Positions 24,850 to 38,160 of a DNA stretch of 64,000 nucleotides are shown here, piece by piece. The translations under genes were made by a program, and so were the position numbers. The notes under the pieces are model-generated. The model searched no databases. It saw nothing but the letters and a program-made list of their open reading frames with translations, and had not been told where the DNA came from. This DNA comes from Capra hircus (taxonomy: Eukaryota > Chordata > Mammalia > Artiodactyla > Bovidae), in NCBI RefSeq assembly GCF_001704415.2, contig NC_030823.1:70866458-70930457 (forward strand). The letters run 5' to 3'. Numbering within the stretch: the stretch's first letter is position 1; every line of letters begins with the position of its first letter.

Positions 24850-25005
24850 TGAGTTTGGTTAAAGTGCCTTCCCACTTAGGTTCTCCATATTTAAATAAAA
24901 GATAATGTCACAGTAGCAGTTCCACCTCACAGAGTTGTGAAAAGTAAACCATGATGTGTCAGGGTTTGGCCCCACTGTAAGCACTCAGTAAATGATATTA
25001 TTGTT
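24850..25005 (+). repeat. MIR remnant
   Basis: GTGAGTTTGGTTAAAGTGCC, TTCCACCTCACAGAGTTGTG and AAGCACTCAGTAAATGATAT follow the MIR order. Confidence 0.6.
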
Positions 25006-25129
25006 TTCATTTTTGCTTGTTTTAGGGTCACTGCCATTGGTTCCTAATTACTATGGAAATTACTATGGTTCCTAATTACTATAGTAAGTAACCCCTGTCA
25101 TTAGTTTTCTCTTCAAAAATTTCTTGGCT

Positions 25130-25370
25130 GTTCTGCCACCTTTATTCTTCTATTTGAATTGAATGTCAATTCATCAAGCTCTGAGAAAAACAAATGAAAA
25201 AAGAAACAATTGAGATTCTGATTGAAATTGCATTAAACTTATATATTGAAAGAAGAGGTTTGACATCTTACAGAATTGAATCTTCTCATCTATAAACAGT
25301 GTAACTCTCTCCTTTATTGAGGTTTTGTTTTTTGCTCTTTAATCAAATTTAAATTACATTGAGACTTAAG
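25130..25370 (-). repeat. Old L1 ORF2 fragment
   Basis: GAAATTGCATTAAACTTATA and TTGACATCTTACAGAATTGA resemble the antisense of the L1 ORF2 thumb/carboxy region. Strongly diverged. Confidence 0.5.
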
Positions 25371-25607
25371 CATTGCATTTTCTAGCTTTTCCCTTGTTAT
25401 GGTTGAGACTGGCTCTTTTCCTTAGTGACAGGTGAAGGCAGCTTTGGATTTTCATTAAACTCCTTAAGATACATTGTCTTTTACAGTCATATAAACACCC
25501 CTGTGAGATGAGATTGAATATTTCAAACTTATAGATGAGGAAAGAAGGAAAGAAAGTAATAGTTTTATATATCCAGGTATCAGGCATTTCAACTTAATCT
25601 AAAGTCA

Positions 25608-25800
25608 GTCTTGTGGCTCAGACAGTAAAGAATCCGCCTGCAATGCTGGAGACCGGGGTTCGATCCCTGGGTTGGGAAGATCCCCTGGAGAAAGAAATGG
25701 CAAGCTGCTCCAGGATTCTTGTCTGGAGAATCCCATGGACAGAGGAGCCTGGCAGGCTACAGTCCATAGGATCACAAAGAGTCAGACAGGACTCTGACAC
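25608..25800 (+). repeat. Bov-tA SINE
   Basis: GTGGCTCAGACAGTAAAGAA head, GGGGTTCGATCCCTGGG B box and Bov-A body. Its 3' side runs into a small cluster of direct repeats (25797-25887). Confidence 0.92.
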
Positions 25801-25887
25801 ACTAAAGTAGATCTAACGTAGACCTACTGTGTTACACCAGAGTAGTAGATAGATCTAACACACTAAAGTAGACTAACGCTAAAGTAG
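25797..25887. repeat. Short direct-repeat cluster after a Bov-tA
   Basis: ACACACTAAAGTAGA occurs at 25797 and 25858 (period 61), with further partial copies (AGATCTAAC, CTAAAGTAGGTC). Confidence 0.85.
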
Positions 25888-26000
25888 GTCTATTATCCCC
25901 GTTTTACAAATAAGGAAACTGATTCTGGGAGAAGTTCAAGTGACATGGCCAAAGCATACAATAAGTGAAGGCGGGGCTCAAACAGAGGGCTTGGGATTCT
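25885..26000 (-). repeat. MIR remnant
   Basis: CCCCGTTTTACAAATAAGGA, AACTGATTCTGGGAG and ACATGGCCAAAGCATACAAT correspond to the antisense MIR core. Confidence 0.6.
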
Positions 26001-26228
26001 GAATGAGATGTCCTAAAGACTAGTGGTCACTACCTCCCCTACCCTCTCTCATATTCTCACACTTGTCGTTTGTCTCAGTAAAGTTGACCAAAACCTTGCT
26101 GGTCTGTTTCCCAGAGCAGACTGCTATTCTCTAGTTTCTGGACTCATCACAATGGCCCAGCAAGTGCAGCCCTTCCCAAGGGCCAGTCAAGTGGCTTGGT
26201 GGATTCTGTTGCGTTCGAATGTGACCTG

Positions 26229-26446
26229 GGGCTTCCCAGGTGGCGCTAGTGGTAAAGAACCCGCCTACTAGTACAGGAGACTCAAGAGATGTGAGTTCGA
26301 TCCCTGGGTCAGGAAGATCCCCTGGAGAAGCGAATGGCTACCCACTCCAGTATTCTTGCCCGGAGAATCCCATGGACAGAGGAGCCTGGCAGGCTACAGT
26401 CCACAGGTCTCAAAGAGTCAGACACGACTGAAGTGACTTAGCATGC
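26229..26446 (+). repeat. Bov-tA SINE
   Basis: GGGCTTCCCAGGTGGCGCTA head, GAGTTCGATCCCTGGGTCAG B-box region, and Bov-A body ending GACTTAGCATGCACCC. Confidence 0.93.
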
Positions 26447-27608
26447 ACCCATGTCATCTAAATTTGAAAGTGGCCTGGATGTCTGGCTATGGAAAGTGCC
26501 TGGAAGGATGTCCAGGGTCAGAGGGAGACTGATGGAGGCCAAAAATCCTGTCATACACCTGCACCTTGCTGTTTTGTTATCTGACTGTTGTGGTTGAGAA
26601 GCTCTACAGTGAGATTAGGTTGTCAGATTCATTAGTGCACAACGCAAGGGAGCAACATAAGAGATGACCGTCACAGAGTGGCCAGGAGGAGGAGCCTAAC
26701 CTGGAACTGCCCTTCCGCTGCGCGTCCTCAGCCAGAAAAGAGCTGCAGCCTTTGCCATCAGTGGGATGTGTTTCTCCTGGATTTGTGTATTGATCTTCCT
26801 TTAATAGAAAGTTTATTATTGACCCTTGGTTCTTTTCACAGAAAAAAACATTAAGTACTTGCTTTTCTTGGTTTTCCCATGGTAGCCACTTGAGTGAGGA
26901 GGCAGAATTTTAACCTCTTGCTGATTTTGTGTGTGTGTGTGTATATCTGTGCATTCATTGTCTCTCTTGTATCTTGAGGGAATAAATCCTGCTTTAGAAT
27001 CTGGGCTCTAGAAGAGATCCCCAGAGGCCAGCTGCCCCCAGACAGGTCTTCATCTGAATGGAGACAAAACATTTCTGAATATACCCTGGGTGCATCTGGA
27101 GGGTGTAAGGGAACCTGAATGGGTGGGGCTCTAGGCTCTGGATATTTCATGTTTGCTTGAAAAAGCTGTTTCCCGTATTGAGACTTTGAGTAATATTTCA
27201 TTAGCTAAAAATGCTTCACTCTTACGAAGCAAAAGGTTGAAATGACTGGTCTGTGCTACCTAGGAGGGACTCATATATTCTCTTTTGGAAAAATTTCAGA
27301 AATGAAAAATTTGAACCCATTCTTCTTAATTTCCTCGATTTTTTTGGCTAGTGATAATCTGGGGGAGAGAGAGAGAGGCAGGTCTGAGTAACTGTGAGGA
27401 CACCGGAAGTAGGATTTCTTTCTTTGAAAGTCAGCAGGCATGCCTAGAGCCTGCTAGGTTTTCACAGCTCCAGGCTGGCACCTCCTGGAGCTGAGCAGCA
27501 TAGTCGCCTCCTGTGACCCCTGGGTAACGCTGCTCTGGATGGCACTGGACTAGGGATGTAGGACCATGAGACAGGAAGAGATCAGGCCTCCTGCCCTTGG
27601 AGCACATT

Positions 27609-27812
27609 GTTATTGTTCATTGCTCAGTCATGTCTGACTCTTTTGCAACTCCATGGGCTGTAGCCCACCAGGCTTCTCTGTCCATGGGGTTTCCCAGGCA
27701 AGAACACTGGAGCAGGTTGCCATTTTCTTCTCCAGGGGATGTTCCTGACCCAGAGATCGTACCCATGTTTCCTGCATTGGAAGGCGGATTCTTTACCATG
27801 AATCAGGGAGCT
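27609..27812 (-). repeat. Bov-tA SINE
   Basis: Antisense: GTTCATTGCTCAGTCATGTC at the left, GACCCAGAGATCGTACCCAT B-box region, and an eroded head ending CATGAATCAGGGAGCTC. Confidence 0.92.
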
Positions 27813-28361
27813 CTAAAGAAATAGTCCTTAACTGTTAAGGTTTGATGGGGGTCAGTGCACGACATTGTCTTTCCCTGCCCGTGATCAGAAGCAATTGAGA
27901 GAAATTCAGGCATCAGGAAAGTTCAAATATCACCTTTATGACTGGTAAATCTGATCCTAGAGGATGTATTTTATATCTATGGGAAGGTGAGTTTTTAAAA
28001 GTTAATATTAGAATTGGACAGACTTATCCACCCAACACAGCTACTGACTAAAAAAAATTAGTCACAGTCTGAAAGTAGCGAGTTATTTTATTTGGTGGGA
28101 ATGTTAGGGACTCCAAGTCCAGGAGGCAGAATCTCAGTAGTCCTGAGAAAATTGCTCTGAGGAGGTGGGAGTGGGAGTCAGGTTATATATAAGTTCACAA
28201 CAAAGAGGACAGGGAGTCTGACCATCAAAGATTACTGCTAAATTGTAAGGAAAGCCAAATATCAAGCTAAGGGATTTGGTGTTCTATGTAAGAGAAGATG
28301 CAAGCCTCTGGGCTCACTGAATTCATTCCGTTCCTCCGTACCTAAGCTATGTAAGGCCAAA

Positions 28362-28387
28362 CCCTGTTTGTTTGTTTGTTTGTTTTG
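28362..28387. repeat. (GTTT)n microsatellite
   Basis: TTTGTTTGTTTGTTTG-type run of about six units. Confidence 0.85.
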
Positions 28388-28480
28388 ATTTCTCACATCC
28401 TGCCCCTACTTAGCCCCTCAGCTCTTCAGCAATCACTGTTAGGGATGACAGCATTTGCTGAATTGCAGACCCTTTTGGGA

Positions 28481-28688
28481 GCCTTCATCTATTCAGATGG
28501 TAGAGAATTCTCCTGCCAATGCAGGAGACCCGGGTTCAGTCCCTGGGTTGGGAAGATCTCCTGGGAAAAGGAATGGCTACTCACTCCAGTATTCTTGCCT
28601 GAGAAATCCCATGGACAGAGGAGACTGGCAGGCTACAGTCCATGGGGTCACAAAGATTCAGACATGATTGAGTGACTAACACTTTCAT
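28481..28688 (+). repeat. Bov-tA SINE
   Basis: Diverged head (TCAGATGGTAGAGAATTCTC), GGGTTCAGTCCCTGGGTTGG and full Bov-A body with GAGTGACTAACACTTTC tail. Confidence 0.9.
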
Positions 28689-29016
28689 TCACATATGGCG
28701 GCTTGGAAACGCTGATGGCTGTGACATTTCTTGCCCACCGATATGGCAGGAAATATTTCATTTCACACAGGTAACACGAGAGAACCACAGTCTTCTCCTG
28801 CCAGCTATCCCCCTGCCCTCTGACCTCTCCCCTAACATTTACAGAATGAGGAAATGGAGTAGAGTGCTCCCTAATCTCTTAAGACAGCGGAGGAGAAAAG
28901 GTGGCCAGGCTACACATGTCCAGTTCTTACCCCCCATATTGCCAACCCAGGGGAAAGTTCTGGAGGGTTACACTGAAAGATGTCCCTCCACAAAAAACAC
29001 CAGTTATGGGAAAAGG

Positions 29017-29158
29017 AGGGCTTCCCTGATGGCTCAGATGGTAAAGGATCTGCCTGCAGTGCAGGAGACCTGAGTTCGATCCGTGAGTTGGGAAGATCCC
29101 CTGAAGCAGGGGATGGCTACCCACTCCAGTATTCTCGCCTGGGAAATCCCTTGGACCA
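29017..29158 (+). repeat. Bov-tA SINE, 3'-truncated
   Basis: GGGCTTCCCTGATGGCTCAG head and the first part of the Bov-A body; the sequence leaves the family after GGAAATCCCTTGGACC. Confidence 0.9.
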
Positions 29159-29963
29159 GGTTCACCCTCAACAAGCCCAGGTGATCAGCTGGAGAGGAAC
29201 TCTTAAAGTAATAGATGCTGACTATATGAATTTTTGGCACAAGAAACAGATTTAGATATTGAAAAGGAATGATCAGAATAGCACATGTTTAGTCAGGGAA
29301 CATTTCTGGAAGGAAGCAATGGGCCATTTGGTAGAGAGATGGGCACATAGCTTTAAACAAATAGAAATGAGGGAAAGTTCTTGAGGAGCTTGAACTATGG
29401 TAAAATGAAAAAGGCCTCCCAGCATGACAGATACAGTGGCTATTGTGTGACCTGGGAGATGTGAATTAGTGTCAGCAGCCTAAGTGGTCATAAAGATTAG
29501 ATGGCACAGCCCCAGCTGGAACAAGTTCGTAGACACCAGGCCAGCTGGTGTAGCCCCGTGGAAGGCCCACAGGCGGCAGCTGTGAAGGAGGTGGTTCTGG
29601 GGATTCCAGCGAGACCAGGCTCCTGGCGTGAGACAGTGTGAGTGGGGGGGCCTCCCTTCTGACATATTACTGGTTTGATAAATCGGGTGTGCTTTCTCAT
29701 TTACCCAGCTGAAAAAACACAGCTTTTAGCTTAGTTTTCTTTAGAGCAAAAGGAAAAGTGTTCTGTTTTTCTCTTTGTTATATCAGCTAGTATACAACTG
29801 AGAGCTGTGTGTACATAGGCTCAATTTTTCTTGAGTTTTCTGTCGTTTAATCCACTTTAGGTTCTAAGGAGCATCCTGGGAGGAATAGTAACACAGGCCT
29901 TCCAAAAACTGTGGATAATTCAGAGACCATATATTTTTTGATTTTGGAATTACTCTGATTTTT

Positions 29964-30081
29964 TTTTCCTTTTCTGGTTGTGCCATGCACCTTGTAGGAT
30001 CTTAGTTCCCCAACCAGGGATCTAACCCTGGCCCTTGGCAGTGAAAGCACGGAGTTCTAACGACTGGACTGCCAAAAACTC
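29964..30081 (-). repeat. CHR-type tRNA-derived SINE
   Basis: Antisense: TTCTGGTTGTGCCATGCACC, GGATCTTAGTTCCCCAACC, GACTGGACTGCCAAAAAC. Possible short duplication CTGATTTTT at 29955-29963 and 30082-30090. Confidence 0.83.
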
Positions 30082-31531
30082 CTGATTTTTGTAAGGTGAA
30101 TTTTTTTCTTTCAAAACACATTTTTCTTAGGGTGACATTATGGTGTATTCTATGAGTACCCAGAAACTGGTAGGTATAAAGGGAAGGGACAATAGAGGTT
30201 TTAAAACTAACTGTGGATGGATATATAGGCAATCAAAATTTAGGAAGAATGTAGTCCTGTCTGATCCATTTGCTGCCTGTTTGACCATACATGGTGGGGT
30301 TATTCATACTTACATATGAACAAGCAGCAGATATATGAGCTTGTTACTGTTAAACTGATTAATCCAAGTGTTAATCAGAGATGTCTGTCTGTCCGTGTCA
30401 TATAGTAGAGTTTGTTGCAACTATAGGCAGAGAGATCTAGGTGACCAATTGAGAATGTATTTCCATCTGCCTCTTATCTCCTAAAATAAAACAATAAAGG
30501 TAAAATGCTGAGCCCAGTGCCTTGTGCAAAGGAAGCTTCTCTAAGACTTAACAACACGGAGAAATATCTACTGTATTTTAGTTTGAAAGAGGTTATAAAA
30601 TGGTATGTAAAGCAATATCCCAGCCAAATAGTTGTTTAGTTCCATTGATCCAGACGCTGTTTTAGGAGCTAGCTACAAGAGCTGGGCGCGGGGAGCCTCT
30701 GTTGCTCTGTGCCACATTTAGTTTTGTTACACAGGAGAGATTGGTGCATCTTGCTATGATGTCCTCAATAGACAGAAAACATCTATTTCTTTTCCTTATT
30801 TTTTGGGGGGGACGGGGAGCCAGAGACTAATTTTGTGCAGATATTTGTCCATAGAGCCCCGAGTAGGTGGCCTCTCGGAGAGGTCAGTCACATGAGCCCT
30901 GCGCATCTTCTCCTTCTGGGGTTTAGGGCAGTGCTTTGGGAGAGCTTGTTTACCCTTCCCTCTGGAGACCTCCCTTTCTGGGGAAGCCTTGGCTTGGATT
31001 TCCCTCCTTTCTCAGTGTGTCCTCTTTTGCCATCGTGTTGGACCTTTGAGATTTTTATTCTCGGGAGAAAGACTTGGAAACATAGTTTCTAGCCTATGGT
31101 GAATTAAGCATTTGAGTCACATTGATGGGTTCCCAAACCAAATTTTGGCACCGGAGTCTTTAGTAATGGAAATTTGAGTTTTGTGGTCTGCTAACCATGG
31201 ATGGTGCTACCCAACTGGCCCCCACTCCTTGCTTGGTCTCTATATGCCCTAAGGTAAGTCTTCAGGTCTCTGTCCCTTAGTTACTTCCATAAGATCAGGA
31301 GGGATTTCCAACCCATTTTCTAACCATTTGACAAGGTTTAAGAAATCTGTACTTACAGAATTATTTGAACAGGAGAACCTCCTCCACTGAGTAGTTACTA
31401 TGAAACTTTTATTCCAGCAAGAAGAAAAATTAGTGGTGTAAACCCCCAGAACCTGAAGGAATGAAGCCATTCTAAAAATGAATTAATGTTTGTACCGATT
31501 TGTTCCCAAGTCCTTATGTTGGTCCCTCTAA

Positions 31532-31708
<177 letters not shown>

Positions 31709-32764
31709 TAATTCTGATTTGTACAAAAAGAATTATTATTATTATTATTTTTTGCCTATAGTGTGACTCTTTGTTACAGAGAATTTGAGGTTGCCACAGC
31801 AATCTCTGCACAAGGACAAATATTTAAACTTTAATTTGTGTTGGGTAAAGCATTGTATCATTCTGGAATGCACTGAGGGAAAAGAAAGTGAGGAAAAAAA
31901 GCTTTGGTTAGGAAGGCATTTTAATCAATTTCATACCTCTGTAGATTAACCCTTTCCAAGTAGACAGAAGAAGGTAATTGGGCACTTCTGGTATCTTTGG
32001 AACCTTTGCAGGTTTTCACATGACAGATGTCAGTTACCCCAATGAGCTGCTCATGACCATATTCATCTTATGTCCATGTACACTTCTTTAAATTCGAGTT
32101 CTAGCATTTTCAGAGTGTTAAAGCAGATTTTAGCACATCGCTACCTCTGTGGTTGATTAAGTCTGTGGCTGGTTAATTCATTGGAAACATGGCATTAATG
32201 AGGCCAGTGTCTTCAGTAACATTCCCATATGGGTCATTTAATCAGCTCCGGAACCACAGATTTTAGCACTCACCTCAGCCGTATCACACACACGTATTGT
32301 TTGAATAACACTGGGGACCTAGGAGAGGAAAAGGCTCAGGATTTCTAAAACAGTGATACTCCCGAAGTGGTCCAGCCCATCAGGCTGTCAAACCCAGAAG
32401 TCTGGAATTAGGAGGTTGTCAGAGCACTCTTTTCCAAGATAGTCAAGAGGCCAGGAGCTCTTTCTCGTGGCAGTATTTCCTGGCTGGGCGGCTGATTTTC
32501 CAGCTGTACCTGAGACCCTGCTCCTTGCATTTTTCTGAGCTGCAGCAGAGAGATAGGAGTGAAGTTCAAGGGAGAGTAAAACTGGGGCATGTTATCCTTG
32601 ATGTGACAAACTGATTGTTAAATGGCAAGAAAGGAGGAAAGAAAAAGCTTTCCATGGCTGCTCCCTCTGGGGCTGTGTCCTCTGAGGGCGTATAAAGTCC
32701 TGCCACGTTTGGATGCTCATTTTTATAGAGTTCAGAGCACAGTGCTGTGCGCACAAGTGCATCC

Positions 32765-32783
32765 TTTTTTTTTTTTTTTTTTA
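32765..32783. repeat. Poly-T run
   Basis: A T homopolymer of about 18-19 bases. No recognisable element adjoins it, so it may be the tail of a lost antisense retrotransposon. Confidence 0.7.
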
Positions 32784-33993
32784 CTGTCTATAGCTCAATA
32801 AATCGATGACAGCCTGCCTTTGGATTTCAAGACCAGAGCAGATGTAAATAAAGTCTCTCCACTGGTCTGAGCCTCCCACAGTCTCCTTTTTTTCCTGCAG
32901 ATTTGTAATTCCCTGATTTCTGGTTTCTGACTTGAAGATTTCTCAGTGCAGTAGCTATCCCTGGGCGATAGACTCACTCGTGATGAGTGTCATCCTGTTA
33001 CCATCTAGAAAGGCCATTCGCTTTTTTAACTGGGTAAACACATAAATAGCACGTTAAAGATAATCTGATATTTTGACACTTATTTTTGCAAGTTTTCTCT
33101 GAAAAATGTGAACTAGGGGATGTGGTTGAGTCAGAATGTTTCTTATCATCACCACTGGAACATTTTCAGGTGATGTGAAGGGATTGTTTAGCAGGAAGAG
33201 CTGAGTCAACTTAGAGTACCCCCACGGGGTGTCCGCGTGGCATTCTCGGGGAGCCTGAAAGAAGAGATAAATCAGACTGATACAGGGAGACTCACTGAGG
33301 TTTATTTTTCAGGCATAAAATGCTCCACTTCTTTTGTCCTGCCTCACTCATGCCTTCCCCTTGTGCATTAAAGTTTTTGTACACACACGCACACCCTATT
33401 CCCTGTTAGCCAAGGGAACCAGATATTAATTCTCTTTGTCCATGAAATACATAGGAGTAATACGCGGCTTGCTTCCTAAAAATTTAAAATATACACGTGT
33501 GCACACACACACAAGTACACACTGTTTGTCCCTCAATATAAGAATGCAGATAGTGGGTCATGTTCAATGTTTCCTCCAAGACGGGACTTAATAAGCCTGT
33601 CTACTTCAAATGCTATGGCAGATATGTTTAGACCTTCCCACTCGTCATGTCACTGTGCCCCTGACCCATGTGGATTTGGTGGTCTGTTTAGGACAAGGTC
33701 AGGTTTTATACTAATCTGTTGATGATGGAAGAACATGATAATTCTCCAGCCTTGTTCGTTGTAAGTCTATAAACTGCAGTTCTGGCTGTAAGGGTCCAAT
33801 ATAACGGTGGGCAAACATCTTGTAGATGGAAAATACACGGCCATGTGACTGGGTGATTCTCCTGACTTGACATTTCTCCTTGGAAGTGTTCTCACATTGT
33901 GAGATTCCAGCCGGTCTAGCTGCGCTTTCAGTGCAACACCTCAATCAGCATAAAAAGTCTGAGTGTTGGTGACCCAGGCTTGCGTAGAATTCA

Positions 33994-34346
33994 TCTTCAA
34001 GAAAAAAAAGGTTTCTTTATTTTGGGCTGTGCTGAGTCTTTGTTGCTGCATGGGCGTCTCTCTAATTGCAGTGAGCGGGAACTACTCTCTGGTTGCGGCG
34101 TGTGAGCTTCTTGCTGTGATGGCTTCTCTTGTTGCAGAGCGTGGGCTTTACTGCGTGTGGGCTTCAGTTGCTGTAGCTGGTGGGCTCCATCGCTGTGGTT
34201 TTCCAGGCTCTACATCATAGGCTCAACAGTTGTGGCACCTGGTCTTAGTTGCTGCATGGCATGTGGGATCTTTCTGGACTAGGGATCAAACCCATGTACC
34301 CTGCGTTGGCAGGCAGATTCTTTACCACTCAGCCACCATGGAAGCC
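33994..34346 (-). repeat. CHR-type SINE, full length, with 11-bp duplication
   Basis: About 350-bp antisense element with A/T-rich tail at left, GGGCTGTGCTGAGTCTTTGT, TTGCTGCATGGCATGTGGGA, and end CTCAGCCACCATGGAAGCC. Target duplication CGTAGAATTCA at 33983-33993 and 34347-34357. Confidence 0.92.
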
Positions 34347-36429
34347 CGTAGAATTCACTTTTGAGGTGTAATGGAAGGATGGATAATTGAAAACCTCAGA
34401 AAATCCCCAGGTATTTGCTCCTTAGCCTAGCAATATGAGATGTTTTCCCATAAAGTCAGCTATGCTTAGATTGTCTTTAAAATGATTTTGTTTTTTCTGA
34501 TGGCTTTGTGCCGAACTTTGGGGCTTGGGAGTGGGATGGGTGTATCCTAACAGTAATTCGAGAAGCCAGTTGGTGCCTAACATTTTCCCATGAACAACTC
34601 ACAAAGGGGAGAACACACAGGATCATTGGTGATAGACTATTTTAGCATCTGACACAAAGTAACTCCCCTTTGGCCCTAAGCTCCAATCACATGTGATGGG
34701 CCCTGGGTATGCTCTCTAAGCCTCCTCTTTTATTTAGTGTATCAGTTCTCATGACCCTTTTCATGACTTATCTAGACCCCTGATTGCCTCATCTCTTCTT
34801 TCCTGTTCATCTTTTGGCTATTTCCCTTGTTCTCTGATAAAAAAAAGTGCCCACAAATGGCATGGAGCAAGGGGATAAAAGTCAAGCTAGGTTTGCTGTT
34901 TGGAAACAGCTGTAGTGTGTGTGCATGTGTGTGTGTTTAAAGGCTGAAGGAGAGAGTAGGTGGGAATTCTTGGTTGAAATGAGACTCAGGGACGCTCTGG
35001 GGTTTCACTTGTTCCCCATCTCTTGCTTTTCTGTTTCTGTGGATAATTGGGAGTGGGCTGCAGGGTGTTTTTCTCTGTTGAATCCGCCCTTGTAAACCAG
35101 GCAAGTAGGTAGAGAAGAATTAGAGTGTAGGGCTCAGAGGTTTTTTCCACATTGTTCACCCCACAATGAGTCACCCCTCTTGTTTGCTCTCTTACCTCAC
35201 TGAATAATCTCACATTAAAGGAGCAAATTCATTTTCAAAGATCCACACATTTACTTCTAAATTCAGGGTTAAAATTGAGCCAAGAGTAGACAACAAAATG
35301 AATGTAAAACTCTGAAGGAGATTTGTAAAGGCCAAAGATATAGAATATTCAGGGCTGAAGGCTCTGGCAAGCTGCCCTAACTGCTGACCCTTCTCCACGA
35401 ATCTTCACGTGGGGTACATATGAGGTGCTCTCAGGGAAGAAAGAGGGTAATAGATACAAAGCACAGGCCCCCGCCCTCTTCAATAGTCAGATTTTCTCTC
35501 TCTGCACTTGGGATGACTGGAAGGTGATGATGTAGTGACTTCTGCTTGAAGAAGCCATTCTAGAGTTTTGGTTGTTGGTACATCGATAGAATGATCTGGG
35601 GGCAGGAAGACTTGAGGACACCTCGGCAGTGTCCACACTGGTGGCCCGCGTGTCCTTGGTTCCCTGCTGGGTGTTGGATTACGGCTCCAGCCCCTCTCAG
35701 GGACTCCGTGGCTCTGCAGCTCAGGATGTGCCTGCGTCCTGGCCTTTGCCCCCCAGGGTGCTTCCAGGAGTCCTCTGCAACTTCTGTTCCAAGTGCTCCC
35801 AGGCGGTTTCCCAGGGAGGGGCCTCTAGATCTGTGTTTTCTAGTTTCTCTGGACTTGTCCTGGGAGGAGCTGCAATTTCAGCTCCTCTTAGAACCATCTC
35901 TTCTGGCCTAGGGAGGATACAGGGATGTATGGGCTAAAACAGCCTAGTGGGGGACTCACCCCAGCTGAAGCCAGTAGCCAGTGTGGGCTCAAGTAAGGGA
36001 GAGAGGGTTGTCCTTACTGAGTGGAGAAAGGACTCAGTGAATACTTTCTAGCTGCTTGTTAGAGTGCAAACTGCGTTCCCCTTCTCCTGTCCTTCTCCAT
36101 TCATGCTTTGTTCCCCCCTCCTGTTTACCCTTCTCATCTTGCCTGATCATGTGATGCTTTGATCGCCCCCTGACACACCCAGCCCTACCTGCCATGTGGT
36201 GACCTTTAAGACAGAGCTAGAAGAACCCTGAGCTGGGGATTTCTTCATCTGAGCTCAGTTCCCTGTTGAACTCCCAAATGGGATATAATTGGAAGGGTGT
36301 GCAGAAATACCTCCTAAAACTGAATAGAGTTTGTAAAACGGGCCACTTTTCCTTTGGGACTTTATGTCTACTGGAAACCCAGATAGAAGTAGGACAATGG
36401 GAGAAAACAATTTGTTCTTCATCCACGTT

Positions 36430-36700
36430 TATTCAGCATACACACTTACTGGGTGTCTTTGGGGATGTTTAGCTTTATGATCGACACTAACAGTAAGGAA
36501 ATGTAAGACAGAGACCCTGCTCCTTATAGTCTATTTGGGAGATGTGCAGACAGGTAAGCAAATAAGAGCAAAGAAGCCTAACCAATAATCTAATGGGAGC
36601 CTGCCTAAGGCAAATAGGGGTACATAGGCGGGAGCCGGTGATTTGGCTGGGGGTAGGTGGTATCAGGGAAAGGCTTCCTTGAAGGCAGAGGGTCTCCCAG
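36430..36700 (+). repeat. Possible sense L2 remnant
   Basis: ACTTACTGGGTGTCTTTGGG, GACCCTGCTCCTTATAGTC and AGGGAAAGGCTTCCTTGAAG follow an L2-like order. Judged by eye only. Confidence 0.45.
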
Positions 36701-36912
36701 CTGCCTTATTTTCCTTGTGGAAGTGACTTCCCTTAACAAGATCACCTTAAGCTCGATTCTCATTGAGTTATTCTCCCCCAGGTGGCCCCTCGGACAATAG
36801 GAAATTGACTTTTTCCAGCAGCGTTTTTCCTGATGCTCTGCTGTAAGGGACATTGTTGGTCCAAATTGTACATTTATCTTCTACCAAACCCATTTGCTTC
36901 TCTTCTGTGTTT

Positions 36913-37300
36913 TCTTAAAATTTTTATTGATGTATAATTACAGTAGTATGTAAGTTTCAGGTGTACAGCAAAGTGATTCAGATATATGAATGTGTATACA
37001 TACATACTCTTTTTCAGAACTTTTCCATTATAGGTTATTACAAGTGAATATATTTCCCTATGCTGTACAGTAAATCCTTGTTGTTTATCTGTTTTGTGTA
37101 TAGTGATGTGTGTCTGTTGATCCCATACTCCTAACTCCTCCCCACTGTCCCCTTTGGCAACCATAAATTTGTTTTCTATGTCTGTGAGTCTGTTTCTGTT
37201 TTGTAAATAAATTCATTTGTGTCTTTTTTTTTTTTTTTTTAGATTCCACACATAAGTGATGTCATATACTTGTTTGTCTCAGTCTGAGTTACTTTCTCCC
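36913..37300 (-). repeat. Old L1 3' end
   Basis: Antisense L1 3' region: AAGTTTCAGGTGTACAGCAA, GATTCAGATATATGAATGTG, TTTTGTAAATAAATTCATTT. A run of about 17 T (37226-37243) interrupts it before AGATTCCACACATAAGTGAT. Confidence 0.8.
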
Positions 37301-37329
37301 ATGTTTGCAATCTTATTGTATGGCTATCA

Positions 37330-38160
37330 CCCCAGTCACCCTAACCGGGGACCCAGAGGCCACTTGGATCGCCTCCTCTCTCCTTCTGCAGTCATCGATT
37401 CTACCTCTGCAGCTGTTCTCAAGTCTCCCCTTGTCTCCTGGCTCAGGCCACAGCACTGGCCCAGGCCCTCATGATGTCTTGCCTGGGATTCTGGTTGGTC
37501 TTCTATCTGTTATCCACTCCCACACTGCCATTCTCTCCTAAAATGCCCCCACCACATTTAAACTCCTTTACTGGATTCCCTTTGGGTTTCAGGTTGAAGT
37601 TCAAATTTGTTAACTTGCCATCTAGGTTCTTGCACCTAAGTTCTTCTTGGTCTGACCTTTGATGACCTCTTTAGCATCACTTCAGGCCGCTGCCTGCATT
37701 CTCCTCCCCTCTGCATGCTATGCACCATTCATCTAGCTATTTAGAAGGTCTTCCTTGTCACTGACATGTTATTCTGCTTTATGATTTTTATGCCTTCATG
37801 GGTGCTGTTGCTTCTGTGTTGGATTGTCTGTCTTTTCTTTCCTGAGTTCAGCTGGCTCCTACTCATCTTTGCAAAGTTTGCTCTAGTATCACTTCCTGTG
37901 GGAAGCCCTCCCTGATAGCTCAGCCTGGATTTGTTATGCCTTCTCTGGACAGTTGAGATGCTTCTCTAGCATCCTGTAATCATGTATTATATAATTTAGT
38001 TTACTCTATCATGGTTTTTAATTTACTTATCAGTCTTCTGTACTAGAATACAAGCACTTCGAGACCAGAATCTGTACCTTACTCATCTTAGCATCCCTGG
38101 TACTTGGCACTTCGATGGTACATAGTTGTTATGTTTGGAATTAATATGTGAATGAATGAT
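37330..38160 (-). repeat. L2-like LINE remnant
   Basis: TTTACTGGATTCCCTTTGGG, CTTCTTGGTCTGACCTTTGA, GGGAAGCCCTCCCTGATAGC and CTAGAATACAAGCACTTCGA follow the antisense L2 3' order over about 0.8 kb. Confidence 0.65.

Noticed and set aside
35591..35937. Two overlapping frames of 106 and 102 codons
   Set aside because: Local GC richness removes stop codons; two different frames are open at once and neither resembles a known protein.
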